The notes below the pieces were generated by a model, which saw only the letters and a list, made by a program, of their open reading frames with translations, made no database searches and was not told where the DNA came from. DNA of 43,975 nt from an uncultured bacterium (GTDB taxonomy: Bacteria > Bacillota > Clostridia > Oscillospirales > Oscillospiraceae). The first letter of the stretch is position 1, and each line of letters starts with the position of its first letter. A program made the position numbers and the translations under genes. The DNA lies in the NCBI GenBank assembly GCA_949840775.1, contig CATKXO010000007.1, positions 48,744 to 92,718 on the forward strand, written 5' to 3'. Positions 32,653 to 42,591 of the stretch are shown here, in pieces.

Positions 32653-34308
32653 TCAGCACTCCAGCTTCTCCAGGGTGCAGGTTTTGGCGATGGACTTGCG
32701 GATCTCCGCCCGGAGGGGGAGCACCGAGGCGGGGGAGACGGACAGCTCGTCGATGCCGATGGCCAGGAAGGTCTCCAGCAGCTCCAGGTCGGCCCCCAGC
32801 TCGCCGCAGATGCCGATCCAGATGCCCGCCTTGTGGGCGGCGTCGGTGGCAATTTTCAGCGCCCGGAGGACGGCGGGGTGGTGGGGGTCGAAGAACTTGC
32901 CCAGGTCATTGGCCTGGCGGTCGCAGGCCAGGGTGTACTGGGTCAGGTCGTTGGTGCCCACGGAGAAGAAGTCCACCTCCTGGGCCAGCTCCTCCGCCAC
33001 CAGGACGGAGGCGGGGGTCTCGATCATGATGCCGATCTCAGTGTCCTTGTTGTAGGGGATGCCCTCCTTGTCCAGCTCGGCCATCACCTTCTGGCAGGCC
33101 CGCTTGCACTCCTTTACCTCCCAAACGGAGGTAATCATGGGGAACATGATGGCAACCTTGCCGTAGGCGGAGGCCCGGTACAGGGCCCGGAGCTGGGTGC
33201 GGAAGACCTCGGGCCGGTTCAGGCAGATGCGGATGGCCCGGACGCCCAGGGCGGGGTTCTCCTCCTTGTGCAGCTGGAAGTAGTCCACCTGCTTGTCGGC
33301 GCCGATGTCCAGGGTGCGGATGACCACCCGCTTGCCCCCCATGGCGGCGGCGACCTCCTGATAGGCCTTGAACTGGTCCTCCTCAGAGGGGTAGTCGCTG
33401 GCGGCCAGGTAGAGGAACTCGGAGCGGAACAGGCCGATGCCCTGGCCGTCGTTGGACAGGACGGCGGCCACGTCGGCGGGGGAGCCGATGTTGCAGTAGA
33501 CCATCATCTCCCGGCCGTCCAGGGTGACATCCTTCTGGCCCTTCATGGTCTCCATGAGCTCCTTCATTTCCCGCTGCTTCTCCTGCTTGGTCTGGAAGGC
33601 GGACAGGGTGATTTCGTCGGGCTCGATGGCCACCTGGCCGGTCTCGCCGTCGATATAGGCCATGCGGCCGCTCTGCTCCTCCTTGAGGGCCTCACCCAGG
33701 CCGCAGATGGCGGGGATGCCCATGGTGCGGGCCAGGATGGCGGTGTGGCTGTTGCCGGAGCCGCCCTGGGTCATAAAGCCCAGAATCTTGCTCTTGTCCA
33801 GCTGGAGGGTCTCAGAGGGGGCCAGGTCGTCGGCGGCCAGGATGACCGGCACGTCGGAGTCGATGCCCCCGTCGGCAATTCCCATCAGGTTGTTGAGGAT
33901 GCGCCGGGTGATATCCTTGATGTCGGCGGCGCGGCCCTGCATATAGGGGTCGTCCATGGCGGCCAGCATGGCGGAGAACTCCTCGCCGGCAATCGCCACC
34001 GCCTTCTCGGCCAGGCAGCCCCGCTCCTCCAGGGCATTCATCATGCAGTCCACATAGTCCTCGTCCTCCACGAACATGGCGTGGGTCTCAAAGAGGATGG
34101 CGGTCTCGTCCCCCGTCTCCTCCCGGGCCTTGTCCGCCAGGACGTTGAGCTGGTCGATCGCTTTCTCCTGGGCGGCGGCAATGCGGGCCTTCTCGGCCTC
34201 GATGTCGGCGGCGGGGGCGTCGGAGATGGTGGTGTCGGGCCGCTGGAAGAAATAGATGGGGCCGTTGGCCACGCCCTTGGAGACGCCCTTTCCCTGCATT
34301 AGGATCAT
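32653..34308 (-). CDS. ptsI: PTS enzyme I (phosphoenolpyruvate-protein phosphotransferase)
   Basis: First phosphotransfer step of the sugar PTS: PEP phosphorylates EI, which passes the phosphate to HPr. It has 551 residues. Phospho-His is H188 in GSGNSHTAILARTMGIP. The PEP-binding barrel has VLSNDGQGIGLFRSEFLY, GVRAIRICL and DFFSVGTNDLTQYTLACDRQ. ATG 34308 has AGGAGG eight bases upstream. It lies 71 nt downstream of ptsH, separated by a strong hairpin. No sugar-specific EII genes are in the window. Confidence 0.96.
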   Translation of the reverse strand: MILMQGKGVSKGVANGPIYFFQRPDTTISDAPAADIEAEKARIAAAQEKAIDQLNVLADKAREETGDETAILFETHAMFVEDEDYVDCMMNALEERGCLAEKAVAIAGEEFSAMLAAMDDPYMQGRAADIKDITRRILNNLMGIADGGIDSDVPVILAADDLAPSETLQLDKSKILGFMTQGGSGNSHTAILARTMGIPAICGLGEALKEEQSGRMAYIDGETGQVAIEPDEITLSAFQTKQEKQREMKELMETMKGQKDVTLDGREMMVYCNIGSPADVAAVLSNDGQGIGLFRSEFLYLAASDYPSEEDQFKAYQEVAAAMGGKRVVIRTLDIGADKQVDYFQLHKEENPALGVRAIRICLNRPEVFRTQLRALYRASAYGKVAIMFPMITSVWEVKECKRACQKVMAELDKEGIPYNKDTEIGIMIETPASVLVAEELAQEVDFFSVGTNDLTQYTLACDRQANDLGKFFDPHHPAVLRALKIATDAAHKAGIWIGICGELGADLELLETFLAIGIDELSVSPASVLPLRAEIRKSIAKTCTLEKLEC

Positions 34309-34338
34309 GATGGTTTCCTCCTTATCTTGAATAATCGG

Positions 34339-34372
34339 TCAGGGGCGTCCGCCATGAGGCGGACGCCCCTGA
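34339..34372 (-). promoter_or_regulatory. Strong hairpin between ptsH and ptsI
   Basis: 13-bp perfect stem AGGGGCGTCCGCC/GGCGGACGCCCCT with a four-base loop, no T run on either strand. It may protect the ptsH mRNA end or reduce ptsI expression after ptsH; this is inference. Confidence 0.6.
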
Positions 34373-34379
34373 CCGGCGC

Positions 34380-34643
34380 TTACAGATTTTCCTTGAAGAA
34401 CTGCTGGATTGTGGCGCAGTTGGCCTCCTCGTTCCCGCCCTCTACAGTGACGGTGACGGTTTCACCCGACTTGATGCCCATGCCCATGATGGCCATAAGC
34501 TTGGTGGCCGCCGCGGATTTGCTGCCGTCGCCCTTGGTGATGGTGACAGTGCTGTCCAGGGCCTTGGCGGCCTTGGCCAGCATACCGGCGGGACGGGCGT
34601 GGATGCCGATGGGGTCGGTAATGGTGTACTGAAATTCTTTCAT
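34380..34643 (-). CDS. ptsH: PTS phosphocarrier protein HPr
   Basis: 87 residues. The phospho-acceptor H15 is intact in PIGIHARPAGML. Aligned with Bacillus HPr, the region of regulatory Ser46 (LKSIMGVMSLGI) reads TKLMAIMGMGI here, so K48 stands where the HPr-kinase Ser46 should be. It therefore should pass phosphate to sugars but probably cannot act in HPr(Ser-P)/CcpA control. SD AAGGAAG before ATG. First gene of the ptsHI unit with its own promoter. Confidence 0.94.
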   Translation of the reverse strand: MKEFQYTITDPIGIHARPAGMLAKAAKALDSTVTITKGDGSKSAAATKLMAIMGMGIKSGETVTVTVEGGNEEANCATIQQFFKENL

Positions 34644-34672
34644 GGGGACAACTTCCTTTCTGCTTTTATTGG

Positions 34673-34689
34673 TTGAAGCGGCGCTTCAA
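34673..34689. promoter_or_regulatory. Perfect palindrome in the ptsH leader
   Basis: TTGAAGCG-G-CGCTTCAA, 8-bp arms around one base, about 30 nt before the ptsH start codon and downstream of its predicted promoter. It could be an operator or an RNA hairpin. It resembles a cre site but has 15 instead of 14 positions in its core. Confidence 0.45.
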
Positions 34690-34771
34690 GGGGTCAAGAC
34701 TTGCGTGTTATCCGGCCGCAGCAGGGGAGGGAAAATGGAGACAATTCCACTGTGGGGCAGATGTTACAATA

Positions 34772-34800
34772 ACTATATCAGACTTGGAGGATTTTGTCCA
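34772..34800 (-). promoter_or_regulatory. Promoter of ptsHI
   Basis: Minus strand TGGACA (34800-34795), 17-bp spacer, TATAGT (34777-34772); leader of about 120 nt. Confidence 0.65.
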
Positions 34801-34948
34801 GAACCTTGCACCCGCCAGTTTACGACATTCCGTCATTCTCAATCATTTGGTGCCGCTTGGGAGTTGTGAAATCGGTAAGAGAAGGGGTGGCGCCGGGCGG
34901 CGGACTTTGTAGAGAACGGGGAAAACAGGGCCGGCGGGAAAATTTCCC

Positions 34949-34976
34949 TTGACAATTTTCCAAAGCCGTCTATAAT
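34949..34976 (+). promoter_or_regulatory. Promoter of the fatty-acid operon
   Basis: TTGACA (34949-34954), 16-bp spacer, TATAAT (34971-34976). Both boxes are full consensus, in an AT-rich stretch unlike its surroundings. Confidence 0.9.
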
Positions 34977-34981
34977 ATGGC

Positions 34982-35021
34982 TCAAGTATTTTACTTAAAA
35001 TTTTTTAGATAAAATACTTGA
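34982..35021 (+). promoter_or_regulatory. Operator-like inverted repeat at the fab transcription start
   Basis: TCAAGTATTTTA (34982-34993) and TAAAATACTTGA (35010-35021) form a perfect 12-bp inverted repeat with 16 bases between. Each arm is itself within a 13-base near-palindrome, AAGTA-TTT-TACTT (34984-34996, perfect) and AGATA-AAA-TACTT (35007-35019). The site overlaps the predicted start point, as expected for a repressor. Firmicutes fab operons are controlled by FabT (MarR family) or FapR; neither gene is in the window and the motif does not decide between them. A family A fragment (TGTAGGGGCC, 35034-35043) follows. Confidence 0.65.
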
Positions 35022-35069
35022 AATTATTTGCCCTGTAGGGGCCTATGCTGGAAAGGACGGTCGATTGAC

Positions 35070-35306
35070 ATGGAAATCACCTTTGAGAACGTACGGGACA
35101 TTATTGTGGACACCCTGAGCTGCGACGCCGGGGATGTCAAACCGGAGACCAACCTGATCGAGGACCTGGAGGCCGACTCCCTGGAGATTGTGGAGCTGTC
35201 CATGGCCCTCCAGGAGAAGCTGGGCGCCGGCATCGAGGACGAGGACCTGGAGAAAATCCACACCGTTCAGGACATTCTGGACTACATCAAGAGCAAGCAG
35301 GCGTAA
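35070..35306 (+). CDS. acpP: Acyl carrier protein
   Basis: Carries growing acyl chains on phosphopantetheine. It has 78 residues, very acidic; the attachment site is S37 in EADSLEIVEL. The SD is modest (AAAGGA, about ten bases before ATG). First gene of the fatty-acid operon; 18 nt before accB. The motif DSLE matches type II ACPs of fatty-acid synthesis. Confidence 0.95.
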   Translation: MEITFENVRDIIVDTLSCDAGDVKPETNLIEDLEADSLEIVELSMALQEKLGAGIEDEDLEKIHTVQDILDYIKSKQA

Positions 35307-35324
35307 GACGCCGGGGAGACTTTT

Positions 35325-35750
35325 ATGGATTTGCAGGAAGTTTACGGCCTGATGGACCGCTTTGCCGCCTCAGGGCTGACGGCCCTGGAGTGGGAAAAGG
35401 AGGGGGAGCGGGTGGTGCTGCGGAAGGAGCAGACGGTGATTGCCGCCGCTGCCGCACCCGCTGCCGTCCAGGTCCCCGACCTTCCGGACGAACAGAGGGA
35501 GACGGAGGCGGGCGAGGCGGTGACCGCCCCCCTGGTGGGGGTGTTCTACGCCGCCCCCGCCCCGGAGGAGCCCCCTTATGTCACAGCCGGGGCCCAGGTG
35601 AGGAAGGGGGACACCCTGTGCCTCATCGAGGCGATGAAGATGATGAGCGAGATTCCCGCCCCCGCCGACTGCGTGATCGAGGAAGTTCTGGTGAAGGACG
35701 GCGAGGCGGTGGGGGTGGGCGCCCCCCTGTTCCGCATCCGGAGGGTGTGA
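35325..35750 (+). CDS. accB: Acetyl-CoA carboxylase biotin carboxyl carrier protein
   Basis: 141 residues. An N-terminal domain (DLQEVYGLMDRFAASGLTAL), an Ala/Pro linker and the biotinyl domain with attachment Lys K105 in EAMKMMSEI. It accepts carboxyl from AccC and donates to AccAD. ATG is 18 nt after acpP and the stop is four bases before accC. Confidence 0.95.
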   Translation: MDLQEVYGLMDRFAASGLTALEWEKEGERVVLRKEQTVIAAAAAPAAVQVPDLPDEQRETEAGEAVTAPLVGVFYAAPAPEEPPYVTAGAQVRKGDTLCLIEAMKMMSEIPAPADCVIEEVLVKDGEAVGVGAPLFRIRRV

Positions 35751-35754
35751 GGCT

Positions 35755-37142
<1,388 letters not shown>

Positions 37143-37146
<4 letters not shown>

Positions 37147-37997
37147 ACCGAACATTTTCCCGCCGCCGGGACCGGCTGCTGGTCTACCAGACCATGCGGG
37201 AGGGGAAGATTACCTCTGCCCGGCGGACAACATGCTCCGCCTGCGGGGCGGAGTGTGCCAATCTGGAGTGGGAGCGCAATCTGTGGGTGTGCCCCAGGTG
37301 CGGTTTTCACAGCCCTGTGGATGCCTACTACCGGCTGTCCAACATCCTGGATCCCGGCTCCTTTCAGGAGCTGGAGGAGCGGATTTCCCCCGCCGACCCC
37401 CTCTCTTTCCCCGGCTACCCCGCCAAGCTCTCTGCCCTGGAGGAGGAGACCGGCCTGAAGGACGGAGCCGTCGCTGCTTTGGGGAGGGTTGACGGCTGCC
37501 GGGCGGTCTTCGCCCTGCTGGACAGCCGCTTTTTGATGGGCAGCATGGGGACGGCGGTGGGGGAGAAGATCACCCGGGCTGCCGAGTACGCCGCCAGGAA
37601 GAAGCTGCCCCTGGTGACTTTCTCCGCCAGCGGCGGGGCCCGGATGCAGGAGGGCATCTTCTCCCTGATGCAGATGGCCAAAACCGCCGCCGCCATTCAG
37701 CGGTTCCAGAGCGGGGGCGGGCTGTACATCTCCTGCTTCACCCACCCCACCACCGGCGGGGTGACGGCCAGCTTTGCCTCCCTGGGAGACATTATGCTGG
37801 CCGAGCCGGGGGCCCTTATCGGCTTTGCCGGGCCCAGGGTCATTGAACAGACCATCAAGGAGCAGCTGCCCGAGGGCTTTCAGCGCTCGGAGTACCTGCT
37901 GGACCACGGCTTTTTGGACCGGATCGTCCCCCGCAGTGAGTGGCGGGCGGTGCTGGGTCAGCTGCTGGCCCTCCACGAGAAGGGGGGACGTTCATGA
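37143..37997 (+). CDS. accD: Acetyl-CoA carboxylase carboxyltransferase subunit beta
   Basis: 284 residues. The zinc ribbon is CSAC...CPRC near the N-terminus (about residues 29-54), followed by the crotonase-like carboxyltransferase domain (SASGGARMQEGIFSLMQMAK, THPTTGGVTASFASLGD). Transfers carboxyl from biotin to acetyl-CoA with AccA. Overlaps accC and accA by four bases each. Confidence 0.96.
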
Positions 37998-38818
37998 GCC
38001 GCTATACACCGGAGGAGAAGGTGAAGATTGCCCGCCACCCGGACCGTCCGGGGACGGCGGACTTTATCAATGCCCTGTTTACCGGCTTCTTTGAGCAGCG
38101 GGGGGACCGTTTCTGCGGGGAGGACCCCAGCATTTTGGGCGGCATCGCCCGGTTCCACGGCCGGCCCGTTACAGTAATCGGCCACCGGAAGGGAAAGAAC
38201 CTGGAGGAAAACCTGCGCTGCAACTTTGGCATGCCCTCCCCCGAGGGCTACCGCAAGGCCCAGCGGCTGATGCGGCAGGCGGAGAAGTTTGGCCGGCCCA
38301 TCATCACCTTTGTGGACACGCCGGGGGCCTACCCCGGCCGGGAGGCGGAGGAGCGGGGCCAGGGGGAGGCCATTGCCCAATGTCTGGCCCTGATGAGCGC
38401 CCTGGAGGTGCCCGTCATCTCCGTCATTACCGGGGAGGGGGGCAGCGGCGGGGCCCTGGCCCTGGCCGTGGCCAACCGGGTGCTCATGCTGGAGCACGCG
38501 GTGTACTCGGTGCTGTCCCCCGAGGGCTTTGCCTCCATCCTGTGGAAGGATTCTTCCAGGGCGGAGGAGGCCTGCGGGGTGATGAAGCTCACCGCCCAGG
38601 ATTTGCGCCGGGGCGGGATTGTCCAGGGGGTGCTGCGGGAGCCGGAGGGCGGAGCCCACACCGACTGGCAGGCCACCTTCCGCACCGTGGACGCCGCATT
38701 GACCCGCGAGCTGGCCGGGCTGGAGAAGCTGAGAGGGCCCGCCCTGGCCAGACAGCGGTATGAGATGTTTCGCGCCATGGGGCAGGGCCTGCCCCCGGCA
38801 GGGAGGGAAGAGCCATGA
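37994..38818 (+). CDS. accA: Acetyl-CoA carboxylase carboxyltransferase subunit alpha
   Basis: 274 residues, shorter than the E. coli protein (319) because of a short N-terminus, as is common in Clostridia. ITGEGGSGGALALAVANRVL is the acyl-CoA-binding signature, and HRKGKNLEENLRCNFGMPSP the upstream conserved block. ATG 37994 overlaps the accD stop (ATGA). Last acc gene, coupled to fabH. Confidence 0.96.
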   Translation: MSRYTPEEKVKIARHPDRPGTADFINALFTGFFEQRGDRFCGEDPSILGGIARFHGRPVTVIGHRKGKNLEENLRCNFGMPSPEGYRKAQRLMRQAEKFGRPIITFVDTPGAYPGREAEERGQGEAIAQCLALMSALEVPVISVITGEGGSGGALALAVANRVLMLEHAVYSVLSPEGFASILWKDSSRAEEACGVMKLTAQDLRRGGIVQGVLREPEGGAHTDWQATFRTVDAALTRELAGLEKLRGPALARQRYEMFRAMGQGLPPAGREEP

Positions 38819-39756
38819 GCGCGCCCCATATTTTGGCCACCGGACGTTGTCTTCCGGAGCGGGTGGTCACCAATGAGGAGCTGAGCCGGACGGTGGACAC
38901 CAGCGACGAGTGGGTGTTCAGCCGCACCGGGATACACAGCCGCCATTTCTGCACCGCGGAGACCGGCCTGGACCTGGCCGCCGGCGCGGCCCGCCGGGCT
39001 ATGGACCGGGCGGGGGTGGGGGCGGCGGACATCGGCGTTTGCATCGCCGCCACCTTTACCCCCGACCACGCCAGCCCCTCCACCGCCTGCCTGCTCCAGC
39101 GGGAGCTGGGGCTGGGGGAGGACACGGTCTGCTTTGACCTGAACGCCGCCTGTGCCGGGTTTCTGTACAGCCTGAAAACTGCCCACGCCCTGCTGGAGGA
39201 CGCCCCCCGGCCCTGCGCCCTGGTGGTGGGGGCGGAGATCATCAGCCGGGTGATGGATATGTCCGACCGCAACACCTGCGTCCTCTTTGGGGACGGGGCC
39301 GGGGCGGCGGTGGTCCGCCGGGACGAGGGCCGCAGCTGGCACACGGTGTTCGGCTCCAGAGGCGACCCGGCCAGCATCCGGGTCCAGGGGCCGGGACCGG
39401 CCCCCTCTGCCATCCACATGGACGGCAGGGCGGTGTTCCGCTTTGCCGTGGAGGTGGTGGAGGGAGCGATCCGCCAGCTTTTAGCGGCGGAGGGGCTGGC
39501 GTCCGTCAACGGCCTGGACCTGGTGGTGTGCCACCAGGCCAACGCCCGGATCATCGACTTTGTGGCCAAGCGGCTGGAGGCCCGGGAGGGGCTGTTCTAC
39601 AAAAATATGGACCGCTACGGCAACACCTCCGCCGCCAGCATCCCCATTGCGTTGGATGAGCTGGTGGAGCAGGGACGGCTCAAGCCCGGTATGCGGATTG
39701 TGACCGTGGGCTTCGGCGGAGGGCTGACCTGGGCCGGGGCGCTGCTGCGGTGGTAA
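38815..39756 (+). CDS. fabH: Beta-ketoacyl-ACP synthase III
   Basis: Condenses an acyl-CoA starter with malonyl-ACP. It has 313 residues. The catalytic triad is C113 (NAACAGFLYSL), H240 (CHQANARI) and N270 (YGNTSAAS). The start overlaps the accA stop (ATGA). A family B repeat follows before fabK, within the operon. Confidence 0.96.
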   Translation: MSAPHILATGRCLPERVVTNEELSRTVDTSDEWVFSRTGIHSRHFCTAETGLDLAAGAARRAMDRAGVGAADIGVCIAATFTPDHASPSTACLLQRELGLGEDTVCFDLNAACAGFLYSLKTAHALLEDAPRPCALVVGAEIISRVMDMSDRNTCVLFGDGAGAAVVRRDEGRSWHTVFGSRGDPASIRVQGPGPAPSAIHMDGRAVFRFAVEVVEGAIRQLLAAEGLASVNGLDLVVCHQANARIIDFVAKRLEAREGLFYKNMDRYGNTSAASIPIALDELVEQGRLKPGMRIVTVGFGGGLTWAGALLRW

Positions 39757-39765
39757 AATTGGTTT

Positions 39766-39847
39766 TGTGGGACCCGCCGCCCTCGGCGGGTCATCGAAAA
39801 ATGACAGCCAATTAGGGCATGGCCCGCCCAGGGGGGCGGGCCCCACA
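39766..39847. repeat. Family B composite palindrome inside the fab operon
   Basis: TGTGGGACCCGCCGCCCTCGGCGGGTCA and TGGCCCGCCCAGGGGGGCGGGCCCCACA hairpins; outer ends TGTGGG.CCCGCC pair across the whole element. Between fabH and fabK, 18 nt before the fabK start. Confidence 0.92.
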
Positions 39848-39865
39848 GAGGTAAGGAGAAATACC

Positions 39866-40804
39866 ATGAAATTGAACGAAATCCTGGGGACCGAGTTCCC
39901 CATTATCCAGGGCGGCATGGCCAACATCGCCACCGGCGAGTTTGCCGCCGCCGTGTCCAACGCCGGGGCCCTGGGACTCATCGGGGCGGGGGGCATGAAC
40001 GCGGATATGCTCCGGGAGCACATCCGCACCTGCAAATCCCTGACGGATAAGCCCTTCGGGGTGAATATCATGCTGATGAACCCCGCCGCCGCTGAGATGG
40101 CCCAGGTGGTCATTGAGGAGGGGGTGAAGGTGGTCACCACCGGGGCCGGGGTGCCCAGCCAGTTTGTCCCCGCCTGGAAGGAGGCGGGCATCAAGGTCTT
40201 CCCCGTGGTCCCCGCCACCACCCTGGTCAGACGCCTGGAGCCCCTGGGGGTGGACGGCTTTATTGCCGAGGGCACCGAGTCCGGGGGCCATGTGGGCGAG
40301 CTGACCACCATGGCCCTGGTGCCCCAGGTCTGCGAATGCACCGACCTGCCCGTCATCGCCGCCGGGGGCATCGCCTCGGGCCGCCAGCTGGCCGCCGCCT
40401 TTGCCTTGGGGGCCTGCGGGGTCCAGGTGGGCACCTGCCTGCTGGTGAGTGAGGAGTGCCCCATCCACGACAACTACAAGCAGGCCATTTTGAAGGCCAA
40501 GGACAGCGATACCACCGTCACCGGACGGTCGGTAAACGCCCCCGTCCGGATTTTGAAGAATCAGATGTCCCGGGAGTATCTGAAGCAGGAGCGGGCCGGG
40601 GCCAGCCGGGAGGAGCTGGAGAAGTTCACTCTGGGCTCCCTGCGCCGGGCGGTCTTCGACGGCGACACCAAAACCGGTTCCCTCATGTGCGGCCAGAACG
40701 CCGGGTTGCTCCATGAGATTCGTCCCCTGCGGGCCATTCTGGAGGAGCTGTGCGCCGGCTGTGAGGAGACGGTCCGCCGCCTGACGGAGGAGGTTTCTCC
40801 ATGA
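39866..40804 (+). CDS. fabK: Enoyl-ACP reductase II (FMN-dependent)
   Basis: 312 residues. Nitronate-monooxygenase-like TIM barrel typical of FabK: LGTEFPIIQGGMANIATGEF start, AEGTESGGHVGE and VIAAGGIASGRQLAAAFALG phosphate-binding segment. It replaces FabI and is the triclosan-insensitive type. SD TAAGGAG before ATG. Overlaps fabD by four bases. Confidence 0.95.
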   Translation: MKLNEILGTEFPIIQGGMANIATGEFAAAVSNAGALGLIGAGGMNADMLREHIRTCKSLTDKPFGVNIMLMNPAAAEMAQVVIEEGVKVVTTGAGVPSQFVPAWKEAGIKVFPVVPATTLVRRLEPLGVDGFIAEGTESGGHVGELTTMALVPQVCECTDLPVIAAGGIASGRQLAAAFALGACGVQVGTCLLVSEECPIHDNYKQAILKAKDSDTTVTGRSVNAPVRILKNQMSREYLKQERAGASREELEKFTLGSLRRAVFDGDTKTGSLMCGQNAGLLHEIRPLRAILEELCAGCEETVRRLTEEVSP

Positions 40805-41736
40805 AATTGGCCTTTGTATACGCCGGGCAGGGCAGCCAGCATGTGGGCATGGGGCGGGACTTTTACCAAGAGTATCCCGAATTTGCCAACATCTTTGACC
40901 ACGCTCCGGTGGACTTTGACCTGAAACAGCTGTGCTTTGAGGGTCCGGAGGAGCAGCTGTCCCAGACCCGGTACACCCAGCCCTGCATGGTGGCCTTCGC
41001 CCTGGGAGTGACCGGCCTGCTGTACAAGGAGGGCATCCGCCCTGAAATTGCGGCGGGGCTGTCCCTGGGGGAGTACTCCGCCCTCTGCGCCGCCGGGGTG
41101 TTCAGCCGGGGGACCGCCATCTCCACCGTGGCCCTCCGGGGCAAAGCCATGGAGGAGGCCGCGAAGGGCCTGGACTGCGGGATGACCGCAGTGCTGGGGC
41201 TGGACCGGGAGAAGCTCCAGAGCGCCTGTGACCGGGCGGCGGAGTTGGGCACCGTTCAGATCTGCAACTACAACTGTCCCGGCCAGCTGGTTATCGGCGG
41301 GGAGAAGGCTGCCGTGGACCGGGCCGGGGAGCTGGCAAAAGAGCTGGGGGCCAAGCGGTGTATGCCCCTGAAGGTGAGCGGGCCCTTCCACACCCGGCTG
41401 ATGAAGCCCGCCGGGGACGCCCTGGCCTCCTATTTTAAGCGGATTGCCTTCCAGCCCATGTCCCTGCCCGTCTACTTCAACTGCAAGGGCGGGCCCGCAG
41501 GGCCTGACGACTCCATCGCTGCCCTGCTGGAGAAGCAGGTCCAGTCCCCCGTCTACTGGGAGGACACCATCCGCCGTATGGCGGAGGAGGGGGTGGACAC
41601 TGTGGTGGAGATTGGGCCGGGGAAGACCCTGTGCGGGTTCTTTAAGAAGACCGCCCCGGAGATTAAGACCTATCACATCGACACGGTGGCGGACTTCCGC
41701 GCAGTGGTATCCGCCCTGAAAGGAGAGAGCGCATGA
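40801..41736 (+). CDS. fabD: Malonyl-CoA-ACP transacylase
   Basis: 311 residues. Nucleophile S88 in GLSLGEYSAL, catalytic H197 in GPFHTRLM, and the N-terminal FVYAGQGSQHVGMG motif. Loads malonyl groups on ACP. Overlaps fabK and fabG by four bases each. Confidence 0.96.
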   Translation: MKLAFVYAGQGSQHVGMGRDFYQEYPEFANIFDHAPVDFDLKQLCFEGPEEQLSQTRYTQPCMVAFALGVTGLLYKEGIRPEIAAGLSLGEYSALCAAGVFSRGTAISTVALRGKAMEEAAKGLDCGMTAVLGLDREKLQSACDRAAELGTVQICNYNCPGQLVIGGEKAAVDRAGELAKELGAKRCMPLKVSGPFHTRLMKPAGDALASYFKRIAFQPMSLPVYFNCKGGPAGPDDSIAALLEKQVQSPVYWEDTIRRMAEEGVDTVVEIGPGKTLCGFFKKTAPEIKTYHIDTVADFRAVVSALKGESA

Positions 41737-42476
41737 GCATGGAGGGGAATGTGGCCCTGGTCACCGGCGGGAGCCGGGGGATTGGACGGGCCGTCTGTCT
41801 GGAGCTGGCCCGCCGGGGGGCGGCTGTTGCCGTCAACTACGCGGGCAACAGCGCTGCGGCGGAGGAGACCGTCCGGCTCTGCCGGGAGTTGGGCGTGGAG
41901 GCGGAGGCCTTTCAGGCCGACGTGGCCAGTCCCGCCGCCTGCGACGCCCTGGCAGCGGCGGTGAAGGAGCGCTTCGGGCGGCTGGACATTCTGGTAAACA
42001 ACGCCGGAATCAGCCGGGACGGGCTGCTGATGACCGCCAAGGAGGAGGATTTTACCAGGACCCTGGACACCAACCTGAAGGGGGTCTACTTCTGCACCAG
42101 GGCGGCGGCGAAAATTATGCTGCGCCAGAAATACGGGCGGATTGTCTGTCTGTCCAGCATTGTGGGGCTGCGGGGCAATCCCGGCCAGACCGCCTACGCC
42201 GCCAGCAAGGCGGGGGTGCTGGGCCTGGTGAAGGCGGCCGCCAAGGAGCTGGCCGGCCGGGACATCACCGTCAATGCGGTGGCCCCCGGATACATTGAGA
42301 CCGACATGACCGCCGCCCTGCCCGAGAAGGCCAGAGAGGCCATGCTGTCCACCATCCCCAAGGGCCGCCCCGGCGCCCCGGAGGAGGTGGCCAGGGCGGT
42401 GGCCTTCTTCGCGGAAAGGGAGTCCGGCTACATCACCGGCCAGGTGCTGTGCGTGGACGGCGGTATGGCCGTTTAA
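41733..42476 (+). CDS. fabG: 3-oxoacyl-ACP reductase
   Basis: 247 residues, short-chain dehydrogenase. NADPH-binding TGGSRGIG, active-site Y155-x-x-x-K159 (AYAASKAG), Ser in LSSIVG and NNAG. Reduces 3-ketoacyl-ACP. Overlaps fabD by four bases; a family B repeat follows. Confidence 0.96.
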   Translation: MSMEGNVALVTGGSRGIGRAVCLELARRGAAVAVNYAGNSAAAEETVRLCRELGVEAEAFQADVASPAACDALAAAVKERFGRLDILVNNAGISRDGLLMTAKEEDFTRTLDTNLKGVYFCTRAAAKIMLRQKYGRIVCLSSIVGLRGNPGQTAYAASKAGVLGLVKAAAKELAGRDITVNAVAPGYIETDMTAALPEKAREAMLSTIPKGRPGAPEEVARAVAFFAERESGYITGQVLCVDGGMAV

Positions 42477-42486
42477 GTTTTTGCTC

Positions 42487-42558
42487 TGTGGGACCCGCCG
42501 CCCTCGGCGGGTCATCGTCCATTGCAGAGTTGGCCCGCCCAGGGGGGCGGGCCCCACA
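42487..42558. repeat. Family B composite palindrome inside the fab operon
   Basis: Identical hairpins to the copy at 39766 (GACCCGCCGCCCTCGGCGGG and GGCCCGCCCAGGGGGGCGGG), with a different, shorter centre. Between fabG and fabF, 33 nt before the fabF start. Confidence 0.92.
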
Positions 42559-42591
42559 GAAATTCTGTCTGACAGAAAGGGAAGAAACACA

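Noticed and set aside
34673-34689. cre site for CcpA before ptsH
   Set aside because: The palindrome has an odd centre and 15 positions in the core instead of 14, and HPr lacks the serine needed for the CcpA cofactor. Kept only as an unassigned palindrome.
34735-34869. Short frame with GGGGAGGG before an ATG in the ptsH-fab gap
   Set aside because: It runs antisense over the predicted ptsH promoter, the SD is only about four bases from the ATG, and no domain is visible.
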